64,000 bases of DNA from Streptomyces resistomycificus (GTDB lineage Bacteria; Actinomycetota; Actinomycetes; Streptomycetales; Streptomycetaceae). Location: positions 62,001 through 126,000 of the forward strand of contig NZ_KQ948990.1 in the NCBI RefSeq assembly GCF_001514265.1. Direction: 5' to 3'. The first letter of the stretch is position 1, and each line of letters opens with the position of its first letter. Under the pieces are notes generated by a model. That model searched no databases, was not told the origin of the DNA, and worked only from the letters and a program-made list of their open reading frames with translations. A program made the translations under genes and the position numbers. Of the stretch, positions 23,189 to 31,432 are shown piece after piece.

Positions 23189-24457
23189 TCACTTGGAGAA
23201 GTCCGGGACCAGCTTGGCGATCGCGGTCTCGGCGTTGCCCAGACCCTTGTCGAGGGACACCTTGCCTCCGGCGATCTGCGGCAGCTCGCTGTCCAGCGGG
23301 CCCCACAGGGAGCTGTACTCGGGCAGCGCCGGGCGGGGCTGGGCGGCGGGCAGGACGGTCTGGAAGCCGGCGATGCCCGGGTCGGCCTTGACCTCGGCGG
23401 TGTAGGCGTCGTCGCGGGTCGGCAGCGTGGAGTTCTTCAGCGCGATGGCCGACTGCGACTTCGCGGAGGTCATGAAGTTGACGAACTTCAGGGCCGCCTT
23501 CTGGTGGGCGGAGTCCGAGCCGGCGTAGACCGAGAGGTTGTGGCCGCCGGTCGGGGCGCCCGCCTTGCCGGTGGAGCCGGCCGGGACGGTGGCGATGCCG
23601 AGGTTGTCCTTGTCCTTGAAGGCCGAGCCCTTGAAGAAGTTGGTGATCTCCCACGGGCCCTGGATGATCGAGGCGACCTTGCCGCTGACGAACGCCTCCT
23701 GGATGTGGGCGTAGGCGTCGGCGGTGGTGTCGGCCTTGTGCAGGCCCTTGCCGTCGAACAGACTCTGCCAGGTCTCGTAGCCCTTCTTGGCGGGCGCCGA
23801 GTTGACGGTGACCTTCTTGGCGGCGGCGTCGACGGTGTCGGTGCCCTCGCCGTAGAGGAAGGTCTGCGCGTAGTAGGCCTGGGTGGAACCCCAGTAGCCG
23901 TCGACGCCGGTCTTGTCCTTGATCGTGGCGGCGGCCTTCTTCAGCTCGTCCCAGGTCTTGGGGGCCTCGACACCGGCCTTCTCGAAGAGCTCCTTGTTGT
24001 AGACCAGCGCCAGGGTGTCGGTGACCAGCGGCACGCCGTAGGTCTTGCCGTCGTACTTGGCCTGCTCGATCAGGTTGGGCTGGAACTTGGCCTCGTCGGC
24101 GAGGGCCTCGGTGCCGTCCAGCGGCAGGAAGAAGCCCTTCTTGGCGAAGGCGGGGGTCCAGCCGACCTCGGAGCGCAGGATGTCGGGGGCGCCCTTGGAG
24201 CCTGCGGCGGTGTCGAACTTGTTCTGCGCCTGGTCGAAGGGCACGTTGACGTACTTGACCTTGACGTCCTTGTTGGCGGCCTCGAACTCCTTGATCAAGG
24301 CCTGGTACGTCGGCGCCTCGTTGGTGGCGTTGGAGGTGTCCCACCAGGTGATGGTGACCGGACCGTCGGCCGAGTCGCCGCCGTCACTTCCGCCGCAGGC
24401 CGTCGCCGCGAGGGCGAAAGACGCCACCAGCGCGGTGGCCGCTATGCCACGCCGCAT
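23189..24457 (-). CDS. malE: Maltose/maltodextrin-binding lipoprotein MalE
   Basis: This 422-residue extracellular solute-binding protein (family 1) has a lipoprotein signal, MRRGIAATALVASFALAATA, then the lipobox Cys in ATACGGSDG. The mature protein shows VTITWWDTSNATNEAPTYQA near its start, NELF-type YNKELFEKAGV, and PAGSTGKAGAPTGGHNLSV before the last lobe, all typical of sugar-binding proteins. It captures maltodextrins made by the secreted amylases and delivers them to MalFG. The start is fixed by AAGGAG 5 bases before the ATG. Transcription would start from the malE-malR intergenic region and be repressed by MalR. Confidence 0.95.
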   Translation of the reverse strand: MRRGIAATALVASFALAATACGGSDGGDSADGPVTITWWDTSNATNEAPTYQALIKEFEAANKDVKVKYVNVPFDQAQNKFDTAAGSKGAPDILRSEVGWTPAFAKKGFFLPLDGTEALADEAKFQPNLIEQAKYDGKTYGVPLVTDTLALVYNKELFEKAGVEAPKTWDELKKAAATIKDKTGVDGYWGSTQAYYAQTFLYGEGTDTVDAAAKKVTVNSAPAKKGYETWQSLFDGKGLHKADTTADAYAHIQEAFVSGKVASIIQGPWEITNFFKGSAFKDKDNLGIATVPAGSTGKAGAPTGGHNLSVYAGSDSAHQKAALKFVNFMTSAKSQSAIALKNSTLPTRDDAYTAEVKADPGIAGFQTVLPAAQPRPALPEYSSLWGPLDSELPQIAGGKVSLDKGLGNAETAIAKLVPDFSK

Positions 24458-24893
24458 GAGTTCTCCTTGAGGGTGAAAGCCCGTGTGAAGCAGGTCACGG
24501 CCCCGTCTGCCGTTCCTGTCGACTTGCCGACTGCGCCGTTGCGGCCGCCGGGCGACGTGAACGTAACAGCGATGTAAGCGTTGCGAAAGAGCTTGCAGCA
24601 AAAAAGTGCAAGGCGTGCCGAGAGTTACCCCGCCGTGACCTCGCCTCGACCGCGATGAGACCCGTGGGACCTGGATTTCCCGCTGTCCAGCGGGTACCGG
24701 CACGGCTGTGCAAGACTCTGCAAGCTCTTGCCATACGTTTCCACCGCGCGGGACCATCCCTTGCGGAACCGGACGCCGACGAAGAACACGAGGGACCGCG
24801 ATGAGGCAGCAACCCCCCGCGCGCCGTTCAACCGGACGCCCCCGGGGTCGGATCGGTGTGCAGGGCGAGGGCCGACCGGTACAGTCCACCCCT
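24458..24893. promoter_or_regulatory. Divergent malE-malR control region
   Basis: This 436-base gap lies between divergent genes and holds two operator-like clusters. Towards malE is the inverted repeat cttgca-N9-tgcaag (24592-24612), preceded by ttgcgaaagag (24581-24591). Towards malR, at 24709-24732, tgcaag occurs twice ten bases apart and the second copy forms the inverted repeat gcaag-ct-cttgc. The cttgc/gcaag half-site is shared by both clusters, which fits one repressor controlling its own gene and malE. I could not place -10/-35 elements with confidence. Confidence 0.65.
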
Positions 24894-25928
24894 GTGACCA
24901 CACGGCTTGCCGACATCGCTGCTCAGGCGGGGGTGAGCGAAGCGACCGTCAGCCGCGTCCTCAACGGCAAGCCGGGCGTCGCCGCCACCACCCGCCAGTC
25001 CGTACTGGCCGCCCTCGACGTGCTGGGCTACGAACGGCCGGTGCGTCTGCGGCAGCGCAGCGAGGGCCTGGTGGGCCTGATAACCCCGGAGCTGGAGAAC
25101 CCGATATTCCCGGCACTGGCCCAGGTCATCGGGCAGGCCCTGACCCGGCAGGGCTACACGCCGGTCCTCGCCACCCAGACCCCGGGCGGTTCCACGGAGG
25201 ACGAGCTGACGGAGATGCTCGTCGACCGGGGCGTGGCCGGCATCATCTTCGTCTCCGGACTGCACGCCGACACCTCCGCCGACATGCAGCGCTACGAGCA
25301 GCTGCGCGCCCAGGGCGTGCCCTTCGTGCTGGTGGACGGCTTCTCGCCGAAGGTGCAGGCGCCCTTCATCTCCCCCGACGACCGGGCGGCCATGACCCTG
25401 GCGGTCACGCACCTGGTGTCGCTGGGGCACACGAGGATCGGGCTGGCGCTCGGCCCCAAGCGGTTCGTGCCGGTGCAGCGCAAGATCGAGGGCTTCGTCC
25501 GTTCCATGCAGGACCAGCTGGGCCTGGGCGCGGACACCGTCGAGTCGGAGCTCGTCCAGCACTCCCTGTACACCCTGGAGGGCGGCCAGGCGGCGGCCAC
25601 CGCGCTCATGGACCGGGACTGCACGGCGGTGGTGTGCGCCAGCGACATGATGGCGCTGGGCGCGATACGGGCGGCACGGCAGCGCGGCCTGGACGTCCCG
25701 AAGGACATCTCGGTCGTGGGCTTCGACGACTCCCCCCTGATCGCCTTCACCGACCCGCCGCTGACGACGGTCCGCAAGCCGGTCCCGGCCATGGGGCAGG
25801 CGGCGGTCCGCACGCTGCTCGAGGAGATCGGCGGGACACCCGCGCCCCACAGCGAGTTCGTGTTCATGCCGGAACTGGTGGTGCGCGGCTCGACCGCGTC
25901 GGCTCCCGGGGAGCGCGTACGCCCCTGA
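24894..25928 (+). CDS. malR: LacI-family repressor of maltose/starch genes (MalR)
   Basis: This 344-residue regulator has a LacI helix-turn-helix at its N-terminus: TTRLADIAAQAGVSEATVSR, then the hinge VLNGKPGVAATTRQSV. The remaining residues form a periplasmic-binding-protein-like sugar domain (GLITPELENPIFPALAQVIG, CTAVVCASDMMALGAIRAAR, ISVVGFDDSPLIAFTDPPLT). In Streptomyces the equivalent protein represses malEFG and secreted amylase genes. It is divergent from malE. GTG 24894 is chosen because the helix-turn-helix starts at once. An open frame extends further upstream, but it is Arg/Pro-rich and overlaps the operators. Confidence 0.95.
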   Translation: MTTRLADIAAQAGVSEATVSRVLNGKPGVAATTRQSVLAALDVLGYERPVRLRQRSEGLVGLITPELENPIFPALAQVIGQALTRQGYTPVLATQTPGGSTEDELTEMLVDRGVAGIIFVSGLHADTSADMQRYEQLRAQGVPFVLVDGFSPKVQAPFISPDDRAAMTLAVTHLVSLGHTRIGLALGPKRFVPVQRKIEGFVRSMQDQLGLGADTVESELVQHSLYTLEGGQAAATALMDRDCTAVVCASDMMALGAIRAARQRGLDVPKDISVVGFDDSPLIAFTDPPLTTVRKPVPAMGQAAVRTLLEEIGGTPAPHSEFVFMPELVVRGSTASAPGERVRP

Positions 25929-26105
25929 GGTCCGTACGCCCCTGAGGTCCGCGGCCTTCCCCTCTCGTTCCCGAGGCGGAGAGAACGACCTTCTCGCAGT
26001 GCGCCGGTAGGAGCTCCCAGGGGTCTTTTGGGCGTAGAAAGTGCGACTCGGCCCCGACCGGGGGATGATCGGCGAAAGAAGGCTTTTCTGGCAGACTCTG
26101 TGCCT

Positions 26106-26969
26106 ATGACTGAGACGACCGTGACGACGCAGGAAGGGCCCGACGAGGCCGTTCCACAGGCGGTCACGGCCGACGACAGCGGGCCGGGTCTCCTGCGCCG
26201 GCTGCGCGCCCCGCGCCGGCCCCGCCTCTGGTTCGAGGTCCTGCTGGTCGCGATGAGTTACTGGACGTACTCACTGATCCGCAACGCGGTCCCGGAGCAG
26301 AGGGCCGAGGCGCTGCGCAACGCCGACTGGATCTGGAAGGCCGAGCACCACCTGGGCGTCGCGGTCGAGGAGTCCGTCAACCACGCCGTCAACTCGGTGA
26401 CTTGGCTCATCGTAGGGATGAACTACTACTACGCGACCCTGCACTTCGTGGTTACGCTGGGTGTGCTGGTGTGGCTCTACCGCAGCCATCCCGGCCGTTA
26501 CGCCGCGGCCCGCCTGGTGCTCTTCGCGACCACCGGTGTCGCCCTGGTGGGCTACTACCTGTATCCGCTCGCCCCGCCGCGGCTGATGAACGGCGGCGAC
26601 TTCGTCGACACCGTCATGGTCCACCAGACCTGGGGCTCGATGGCCTCCGGCGACCTGAAGACCATGTCGAACCAGTACGCCGCGATGCCGTCCATGCACA
26701 TCGGCTGGTCCCTGTGGTGCGGCCTGACGATCTTCGCGCTGGCCTCGGTGCCGTGGGTGCGGGTGCTGGGGCTGCTCTACCCGACGGTCACGCTGGTGGT
26801 GATCGTCGCCACCGCCAACCACTTCTGGCTCGACGCGGTGGGCGGCGTCCTCTGCCTCACGTTCGGTTTCGCGGTGGCCCGGGTCTGGTACGGGGCGCTG
26901 CCGTACGCGCTGCCGCGCCTGGTCCCGGTGAAGGCGAAGGACAGGCCGCTGCAGCCCACCCGGGCCTAG
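26106..26969 (+). CDS. PAP2-superfamily membrane phosphatase/phosphotransferase
   Basis: This 287-residue membrane protein has six or so hydrophobic helices starting at residue 45 or so (LWFEVLLVAMSYWTYSLIRN). Two signature segments of the PAP2 group, of the inositol-phosphotransferase-like type, are present: AAMPSMHIGWSLWCG, with its catalytic-region His, and the closing IVATANHFWLDAVGG. The YYLYPLAPPRLM segment between them is typical of actinobacterial members that work on lipid phosphates or inositol lipids. The substrate cannot be fixed. The ATG at 26106 follows a purine-poor leader, so the ribosome site is weak. The gene is convergent with glnE across a repeat-rich gap. Confidence 0.88.
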   Translation: MTETTVTTQEGPDEAVPQAVTADDSGPGLLRRLRAPRRPRLWFEVLLVAMSYWTYSLIRNAVPEQRAEALRNADWIWKAEHHLGVAVEESVNHAVNSVTWLIVGMNYYYATLHFVVTLGVLVWLYRSHPGRYAAARLVLFATTGVALVGYYLYPLAPPRLMNGGDFVDTVMVHQTWGSMASGDLKTMSNQYAAMPSMHIGWSLWCGLTIFALASVPWVRVLGLLYPTVTLVVIVATANHFWLDAVGGVLCLTFGFAVARVWYGALPYALPRLVPVKAKDRPLQPTRA

Positions 26970-27021
26970 AGGGGGACCCGGGGGCGGGGCTCGGGCTCAG
27001 GGGCGGGGCCCGGGCCCAGGA

Positions 27022-27150
27022 CAGGACCCGGACCGAGGCCGGACTCAGGGCAGGACCCGGACCGAGGCCGGACCCCAGGCCCAGGCCGGACCCCAGGCCC
27101 AGGGCGAGACTCAGGCCCAGGCCGGACCCCAGGCCCAGGGCGAGACTCAG
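27022..27150. repeat. GC-rich tandem repeats between PAP2 gene and glnE
   Basis: Two repeat families lie end to end. A 29-base unit starting caggacccggaccgagg occurs at 27022-27050, with a second 23-base match at 27051-27073. A 36-base unit starting gcccaggccgg is repeated perfectly in tandem at 27079-27114 and 27115-27150. The last unit overlaps the glnE stop codon (27147-27149). Related ggcccagg words continue upstream to about 26975. The region likely arose by slippage. Confidence 0.85.
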
Positions 27151-30143
27151 CCGCCGTAGAACAGCTCGTCCACCACAGCCCGGGCGCGCCGGCCCGACCG
27201 CCGGTAGTCGTCCAGCATGTCGCCGACGTGTCCGGGACCGTAGCCGAGGTACCGGCCCACCGCGCCCAGTTCGCGGGCTCCCGAGGGGAAGGTGTCGCCG
27301 GCCCGGCCGCGCACCAGCATCACCGCGTTGCGCACCCGGGTCGCCAGCACCCACGCCTCGTCGAGGATCGCGGTGTCCCCCTCCGACAGCAGGCCGGCCG
27401 TGCGGGCGGCGGCGAGCGCGGCCCGGGTGCGGGTGGTGCGCAGGCCCTCGACGCGCGCGCCGTGCCGCATCTGGAGCAGCTGCACCGTCCACTCGACGTC
27501 GGACAGACCGCCGGGACCGAGCTTGGTGTGCAGTTTCGGGTCGGTGCCGCGCGGCAGCCGCTCGGACTCCATCCGGGCCTTCAGGCGCCGGATCTCGCGT
27601 ACGGCGTCCTCGCCGAGGCCGGCCGCCGGGTACCGCAGCGGATCGATGAGCTCGACGAAGCGCCGGCCCAGCTCCTCGTCGCCGGCGACGGGTTCGGCCC
27701 GCAGCAGGGCCTGCGCCTCCCAGACCAGGGACCAGCGGCGGTAATAGGCCTCGTACGACTTCAGCGTCCGCACCAGCGGCCCGGACTTGCCCTCCGGCCG
27801 CAGGTCCGCGTCGATGAGCAGCGGCGGGTCGGCGCTGGAGATCTGGAGCAGGCGGCGCATCTCGGAGACGACCTTGCCCGCGGCGTCGGCGGCCTCGCGT
27901 TCGTCGACGCCCTCGCACGGCTCGTGGACGAAGAGCACGTCGGCGTCGGAGCCGTAGCCCAACTCGTGACCGCCGAAGCGGCCCATGCCGATGATCGCGA
28001 ACCGGGTGGGCAGGGTGTCGCCCCAGCCGTCCCGGACCACCGCGCGCAGGGTGCCGGCGAGGGTGGCCGCCGTCAGGTCGGACACCGCGCCGCCGACCAG
28101 GTCCACGAGGGCGCCCTGGTCGGCCTCGACCGGCTGGGCCTCGGTGCCGTAGGAGGCGACGATGTCCGCGGCGGCCGTACGGAACAGCTCGCGGCGGCGG
28201 ACCCCGCGCGCGGCCGTGACCGCCTGCGCGGCGCCGTCCGCGCGGCGGACGCCGGCGAGGATCTCCTGCTCCAGGGCGGCCCGGCCGCGGGGTGCCAGGC
28301 CGTCTCCGTCGCCGTCTCCGAGCAGCGCGACGGCCTCCGGTGCGCGCATCAGCAGGTCGGGGGCGAGACGGCCGGCGGACAGCACCCGGGCGAGGTTCTC
28401 GGCGGCGGCGCCCTCGTCGCGCAGCAGCCGCAGGTACCAGGGGGTCTTGCCGAGCGCGTCCGACACCTTGCGGAAGTTGAGCAGGCCGGCGTCCGGGTCT
28501 GCGGAGTCCGCGAACCAGCCGAGCAGGACGGGCAGCAGGGTGCGCTGGATGGCGGCCTTGCGGGTCACGCCCGAGGCGAGCGCCTCCAGGTGCCGCAGGG
28601 CCGCCGCCGGGTCCGCGTAGCCGAGGGCGACCAGTCGTTCGCGGGCCGCCTCGGGGCTCAGCCGGACCTCGCCCGTGGCGAGCTGGGCGACCGCGTCCAG
28701 GAGAGGGCGGTAGAACAGCTTCTCGTGCAGCCGTCGTACGACGCCGGCGTGCCGTTTCCACTCGCGGTTCAGTGCGCTGACCGGTTCGGTGCGCAGCCCC
28801 AGGGAGCGCCCGAGGCGGCGCTGGTCGGCCTCGTCCTCGGGGACGAGGTGGGTGCGGCGCAGCCGGTAGAGCTGGATGCGGTGCTCCATGGAGCGCAGGA
28901 AGCGGTAGGCGTCGTCGAGCTGGACGGCGTCGGACCGGCCGACATAGCCGCCGGTGGCGAGGGCCTGCAGGGCGTTCAGGGTGGTGCCGCTGCGCAGGGA
29001 CACGTCGGAGCGGCCGTGCACCAGCTGGAGCAGCTGGACGGCGAACTCGACGTCCCTGAGGCCGCCGGGGCCGAGCTTCAGCTCGCGTTCGATCTCGGCG
29101 ACGGGGATGTTCTCGACGACGCGGCGGCGCATCTTCTGCACGTCGGGAACGAAGTTGTCGCGCTCGGCGGCCTTCCAGACGAGGGGTTCGAGGGCGGCGA
29201 CGTACGCCTCGCCGAGCTCGATGTCGCCGGCCACCGGCTGGGCCTTGAGCAGGGCCTGGAACTCCCAGGTCTTGGCCCAGCGCTGGTAGTAGGCGAGGTG
29301 GCTGGAGAGGGTGCGGACCAGGGGGCCGTTCCGGCCCTCGGGGCGGAGGTTGGCGTCGACGGGCCAGATGGAACCCTCGACGGTGGTCTCGGAGCAGACG
29401 CGCATCATGTGCGAGGCGAGCCTGGTGGCGGCCCTGAGGGCCTTGGTCTCGTCGGCGCCCTCGACGGCCTCGCCGACGAAGATGACGTCCACGTCGGAGA
29501 CGTAGTTCAGCTCGTGGCCGCCGCACTTGCCCATCGCGATGACGGCGAGCCGGCACAGTGCCGCGTCCTCGGGGGCGGCGGCCCGGGCGATGGCGAGGGC
29601 GGCGCGCAGGGTCGCGGTGGCGAGGTCGGCGAGCTCGGCGGCGGTCTCGGCGATGTCGGTGGTGCCGCACACGTCACGGGCGGCGATGGACAGCAGACAG
29701 CGGCGGTAGGCGACACGCAGGGAGACCGGGTCGGTCGCGTCGGCCAGGCCGCGTTCGAACTCCTCCACCCCGGGGTGCAGGTCACGCGGCTCGTACATCA
29801 CTAGGGCGTGCCAGTCGCTGGGGTGCCGGGCGAGGTGGTCGCCGAGCGCGGCGGAGGCGCCGAGCACCCCGAGCAGCCGGTCGCGCAGCGGCTTGGCCGC
29901 TATCACCGTGTCGAGCAGTTCGCGCCGGGCGGTGGGGGCGGGCTGGGCCTCCAGGAGCCGGACCAGACCGAGCAGCGCGAGGTCCGGGTCGGCGGTGGCG
30001 CCCAGGGCTTCCAGCAGCACCGGGTCGTCGCGGACGGCGGCCAGCTCCGGGCTGTCCAGGAGGCGCTCGGCGGCGGCGGGATCGGTGAAGCCGTGCCGCA
30101 GCAGCCGTGTGAAGGTGCTGCTCCTGCGCCCCGGCGCCGTCAT
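27147..30143 (-). CDS. glnE: Glutamine synthetase adenylyltransferase GlnE
   Basis: This 998-residue bifunctional enzyme adds AMP to glutamine synthetase I and removes it in response to nitrogen status. It has two nucleotidyltransferase halves. The N-terminal adenylyl-removing half carries AVIAMGKCGGHELNYVSDVD. The C-terminal adenylylating half carries AIIGMGRFGGHELGYGSDAD. Both have the GGHELxYxSDxD metal-binding signature, and each is followed by its helical regulatory domain (LKLGPGGLRDVEFAVQLLQL and HTKLGPGGLSDVEWTVQLLQ). The length fits actinobacterial GlnE. The start at 30143 is set by AGGGAGG 5 bases upstream. Its stop codon lies inside a tandem repeat. Confidence 0.97.
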   Translation of the reverse strand: MTAPGRRSSTFTRLLRHGFTDPAAAERLLDSPELAAVRDDPVLLEALGATADPDLALLGLVRLLEAQPAPTARRELLDTVIAAKPLRDRLLGVLGASAALGDHLARHPSDWHALVMYEPRDLHPGVEEFERGLADATDPVSLRVAYRRCLLSIAARDVCGTTDIAETAAELADLATATLRAALAIARAAAPEDAALCRLAVIAMGKCGGHELNYVSDVDVIFVGEAVEGADETKALRAATRLASHMMRVCSETTVEGSIWPVDANLRPEGRNGPLVRTLSSHLAYYQRWAKTWEFQALLKAQPVAGDIELGEAYVAALEPLVWKAAERDNFVPDVQKMRRRVVENIPVAEIERELKLGPGGLRDVEFAVQLLQLVHGRSDVSLRSGTTLNALQALATGGYVGRSDAVQLDDAYRFLRSMEHRIQLYRLRRTHLVPEDEADQRRLGRSLGLRTEPVSALNREWKRHAGVVRRLHEKLFYRPLLDAVAQLATGEVRLSPEAARERLVALGYADPAAALRHLEALASGVTRKAAIQRTLLPVLLGWFADSADPDAGLLNFRKVSDALGKTPWYLRLLRDEGAAAENLARVLSAGRLAPDLLMRAPEAVALLGDGDGDGLAPRGRAALEQEILAGVRRADGAAQAVTAARGVRRRELFRTAAADIVASYGTEAQPVEADQGALVDLVGGAVSDLTAATLAGTLRAVVRDGWGDTLPTRFAIIGMGRFGGHELGYGSDADVLFVHEPCEGVDEREAADAAGKVVSEMRRLLQISSADPPLLIDADLRPEGKSGPLVRTLKSYEAYYRRWSLVWEAQALLRAEPVAGDEELGRRFVELIDPLRYPAAGLGEDAVREIRRLKARMESERLPRGTDPKLHTKLGPGGLSDVEWTVQLLQMRHGARVEGLRTTRTRAALAAARTAGLLSEGDTAILDEAWVLATRVRNAVMLVRGRAGDTFPSGARELGAVGRYLGYGPGHVGDMLDDYRRSGRRARAVVDELFYGG

Positions 30144-30326
30144 CCCGGCCTCCCTGCGGATCAAGGTCGTATGCGCCTGAGCCTAACCGGAGACCCTGGG
30201 GGAAGCGCCGGGACGAGGGGGCCGGTTTCGGCGGGCCGGTGTCCCCGGACGTGGAATTGCCGTGAGCGGGGTCTGCACGGGTGCGGCGGGGGAAGGCCTT
30301 GGGTGAGACATGTCTGGAGGCCGCTG

Positions 30327-30863
30327 ATGACCGGCAAGGAAACCGACAGGGAATCCGGGAAGCTACCCGAGGCCCGGCTCGACCCGCGCTACAGCGACGA
30401 GAACGCCGTCGCGATCCCCTGGCCCGACGCCGAGGCGCTGCTCGCCGCGGCCGAGCTGTTCTGGATCTCGACGGTACGGCCGGACGGGCGGCCGCACGTG
30501 ACCCCGCTGCCGGCGGTGTGGGCGCACGGCGCGCTGCACTTCTGCACCGGCCCCGAGGAGCGCAAGGCGAAGAACCTCGCGCACAACGCCCACGTGGCGC
30601 TGACCACCGGCACCAACATCTGGGACAAGGGCTACGACCTGGTCGTGGAGGGCGAGGCGATCCGGGTGTCCGACGACGGGCGGCTGCGGGAACTGGCCGC
30701 CGCGTGGGAGACGAAGTACGGCGAATTCTGGCGCTTCGAGGTACGGGAGGGGTATTTCCACCACGGTCCTGGACACGCCGTCGTCTACGCGGTGGCGCCG
30801 AGCACGGTTTTCGGCTTCGGTAAGGGGGAGCCGTTCAGCCAGACGCGCTGGCGGTTCGACTGA
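30327..30863 (+). CDS. Pyridoxamine 5'-phosphate oxidase-like flavin/F420 protein
   Basis: This 178-residue protein has the split-barrel fold of PPOX-like proteins. FWISTVRPDGRPHVTPLPAV is the first barrel segment. It is followed by ALHFCTGPEERKAKNLAHNA and VALTTGTNIWDKGYDLVVEG. This pattern is seen in actinobacterial members that bind FMN or F420. It would be a cytoplasmic reductase or oxidase, but the substrate is unknown. GGAGG lies 6 bases before ATG 30327. The gene is followed 44 bases later by a VOC-family gene on the same strand, so the two probably form a small operon. glnE is divergent upstream. Confidence 0.85.
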   Translation: MTGKETDRESGKLPEARLDPRYSDENAVAIPWPDAEALLAAAELFWISTVRPDGRPHVTPLPAVWAHGALHFCTGPEERKAKNLAHNAHVALTTGTNIWDKGYDLVVEGEAIRVSDDGRLRELAAAWETKYGEFWRFEVREGYFHHGPGHAVVYAVAPSTVFGFGKGEPFSQTRWRFD

Positions 30864-30907
30864 GGCTCACCGAACACTCCCGTCAGAGGCGACATGGAGG
30901 ACCAGCG

Positions 30908-31348
30908 ATGGAGTTCACCCTCGAAGTGATCCCGCTGCCCGTGACCGACATCGACCGAGCCCGGGACTTCTACCGGGACAAGGTCGGCTTCCACGTGGAC
31001 ATCGACCAGGAGGTCATGCCGGGCATGCGGATCGTCCAGCTGACCCCACCGGGCTCCGGCTGCTCGATCGCCCTCGGCGACACCGTCTGGGAGACGATCC
31101 AGGGCCCGCGCCCCGCCCCCGGCTCCTACCAGGGCCTCCAGCTCTGCGTGACCGACATCAAGGCCGCCCACGCCGAACTGACCGACCGCGGCCTCGACGT
31201 GTCAGAGCCGGTCCAGTACACCCCGGACGACGGCGCCACCTTCATGTACTTCCAGGACCCGGACGGCAACGGCTGGGCGATCCAGGAGTACCGCCGCCGG
31301 GTCACGGAGCCACTGCATCAGGTACTGGCGAAGACGGCGCAGCAGTAG
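30908..31348 (+). CDS. VOC/glyoxalase-family protein
   Basis: This 146-residue protein of the vicinal oxygen chelate fold opens with LEVIPLPVTDIDRARDFYRD, the typical first beta-alpha unit. The second half carries LQLCVTDIKAAHAELTDRGL and the closing YFQDPDGNGWAIQEY. The metal ligands expected in this fold are only partly clear: no His is seen at the first position, and a Glu lies in the last strand (IQEY). Members include glyoxalase I, dioxygenases and antibiotic-binding resistance proteins. No specific function can be given. A GGAGG site precedes the ATG, and the preceding PPOX-like gene is probably co-transcribed. Confidence 0.85.
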   Translation: MEFTLEVIPLPVTDIDRARDFYRDKVGFHVDIDQEVMPGMRIVQLTPPGSGCSIALGDTVWETIQGPRPAPGSYQGLQLCVTDIKAAHAELTDRGLDVSEPVQYTPDDGATFMYFQDPDGNGWAIQEYRRRVTEPLHQVLAKTAQQ

Positions 31349-31355
31349 CGACGCC

Positions 31356-31398
31356 AAGGGGCGCGGGGAACTGCGCGACCGGTCCCCCACCGGGCCGC
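31356..31398. repeat. Streptomyces-type intergenic GC element
   Basis: The segment aaggggcgcggggaactgcg and the CCCCCACCGGGCCGCA that follows it match, from memory, a short element found in many Streptomyces intergenic regions near convergent gene ends. Here it lies between the VOC gene and the convergent glnA2 gene. The ggggaactgcgcgaccggtcccc part can fold into a short imperfect hairpin, so a terminator role is likely. Confidence 0.5.
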
Positions 31399-31432
31399 AC
31401 TGTCCGCACGACGCCGCGCCCCCGGCGCATCC

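Noticed and set aside
26857..29670. Long open frame in another frame of glnE.
   Set aside because: Arg/Pro/Gly-rich, with no motif. glnE itself has both GGHELxYxSD signatures in frame.
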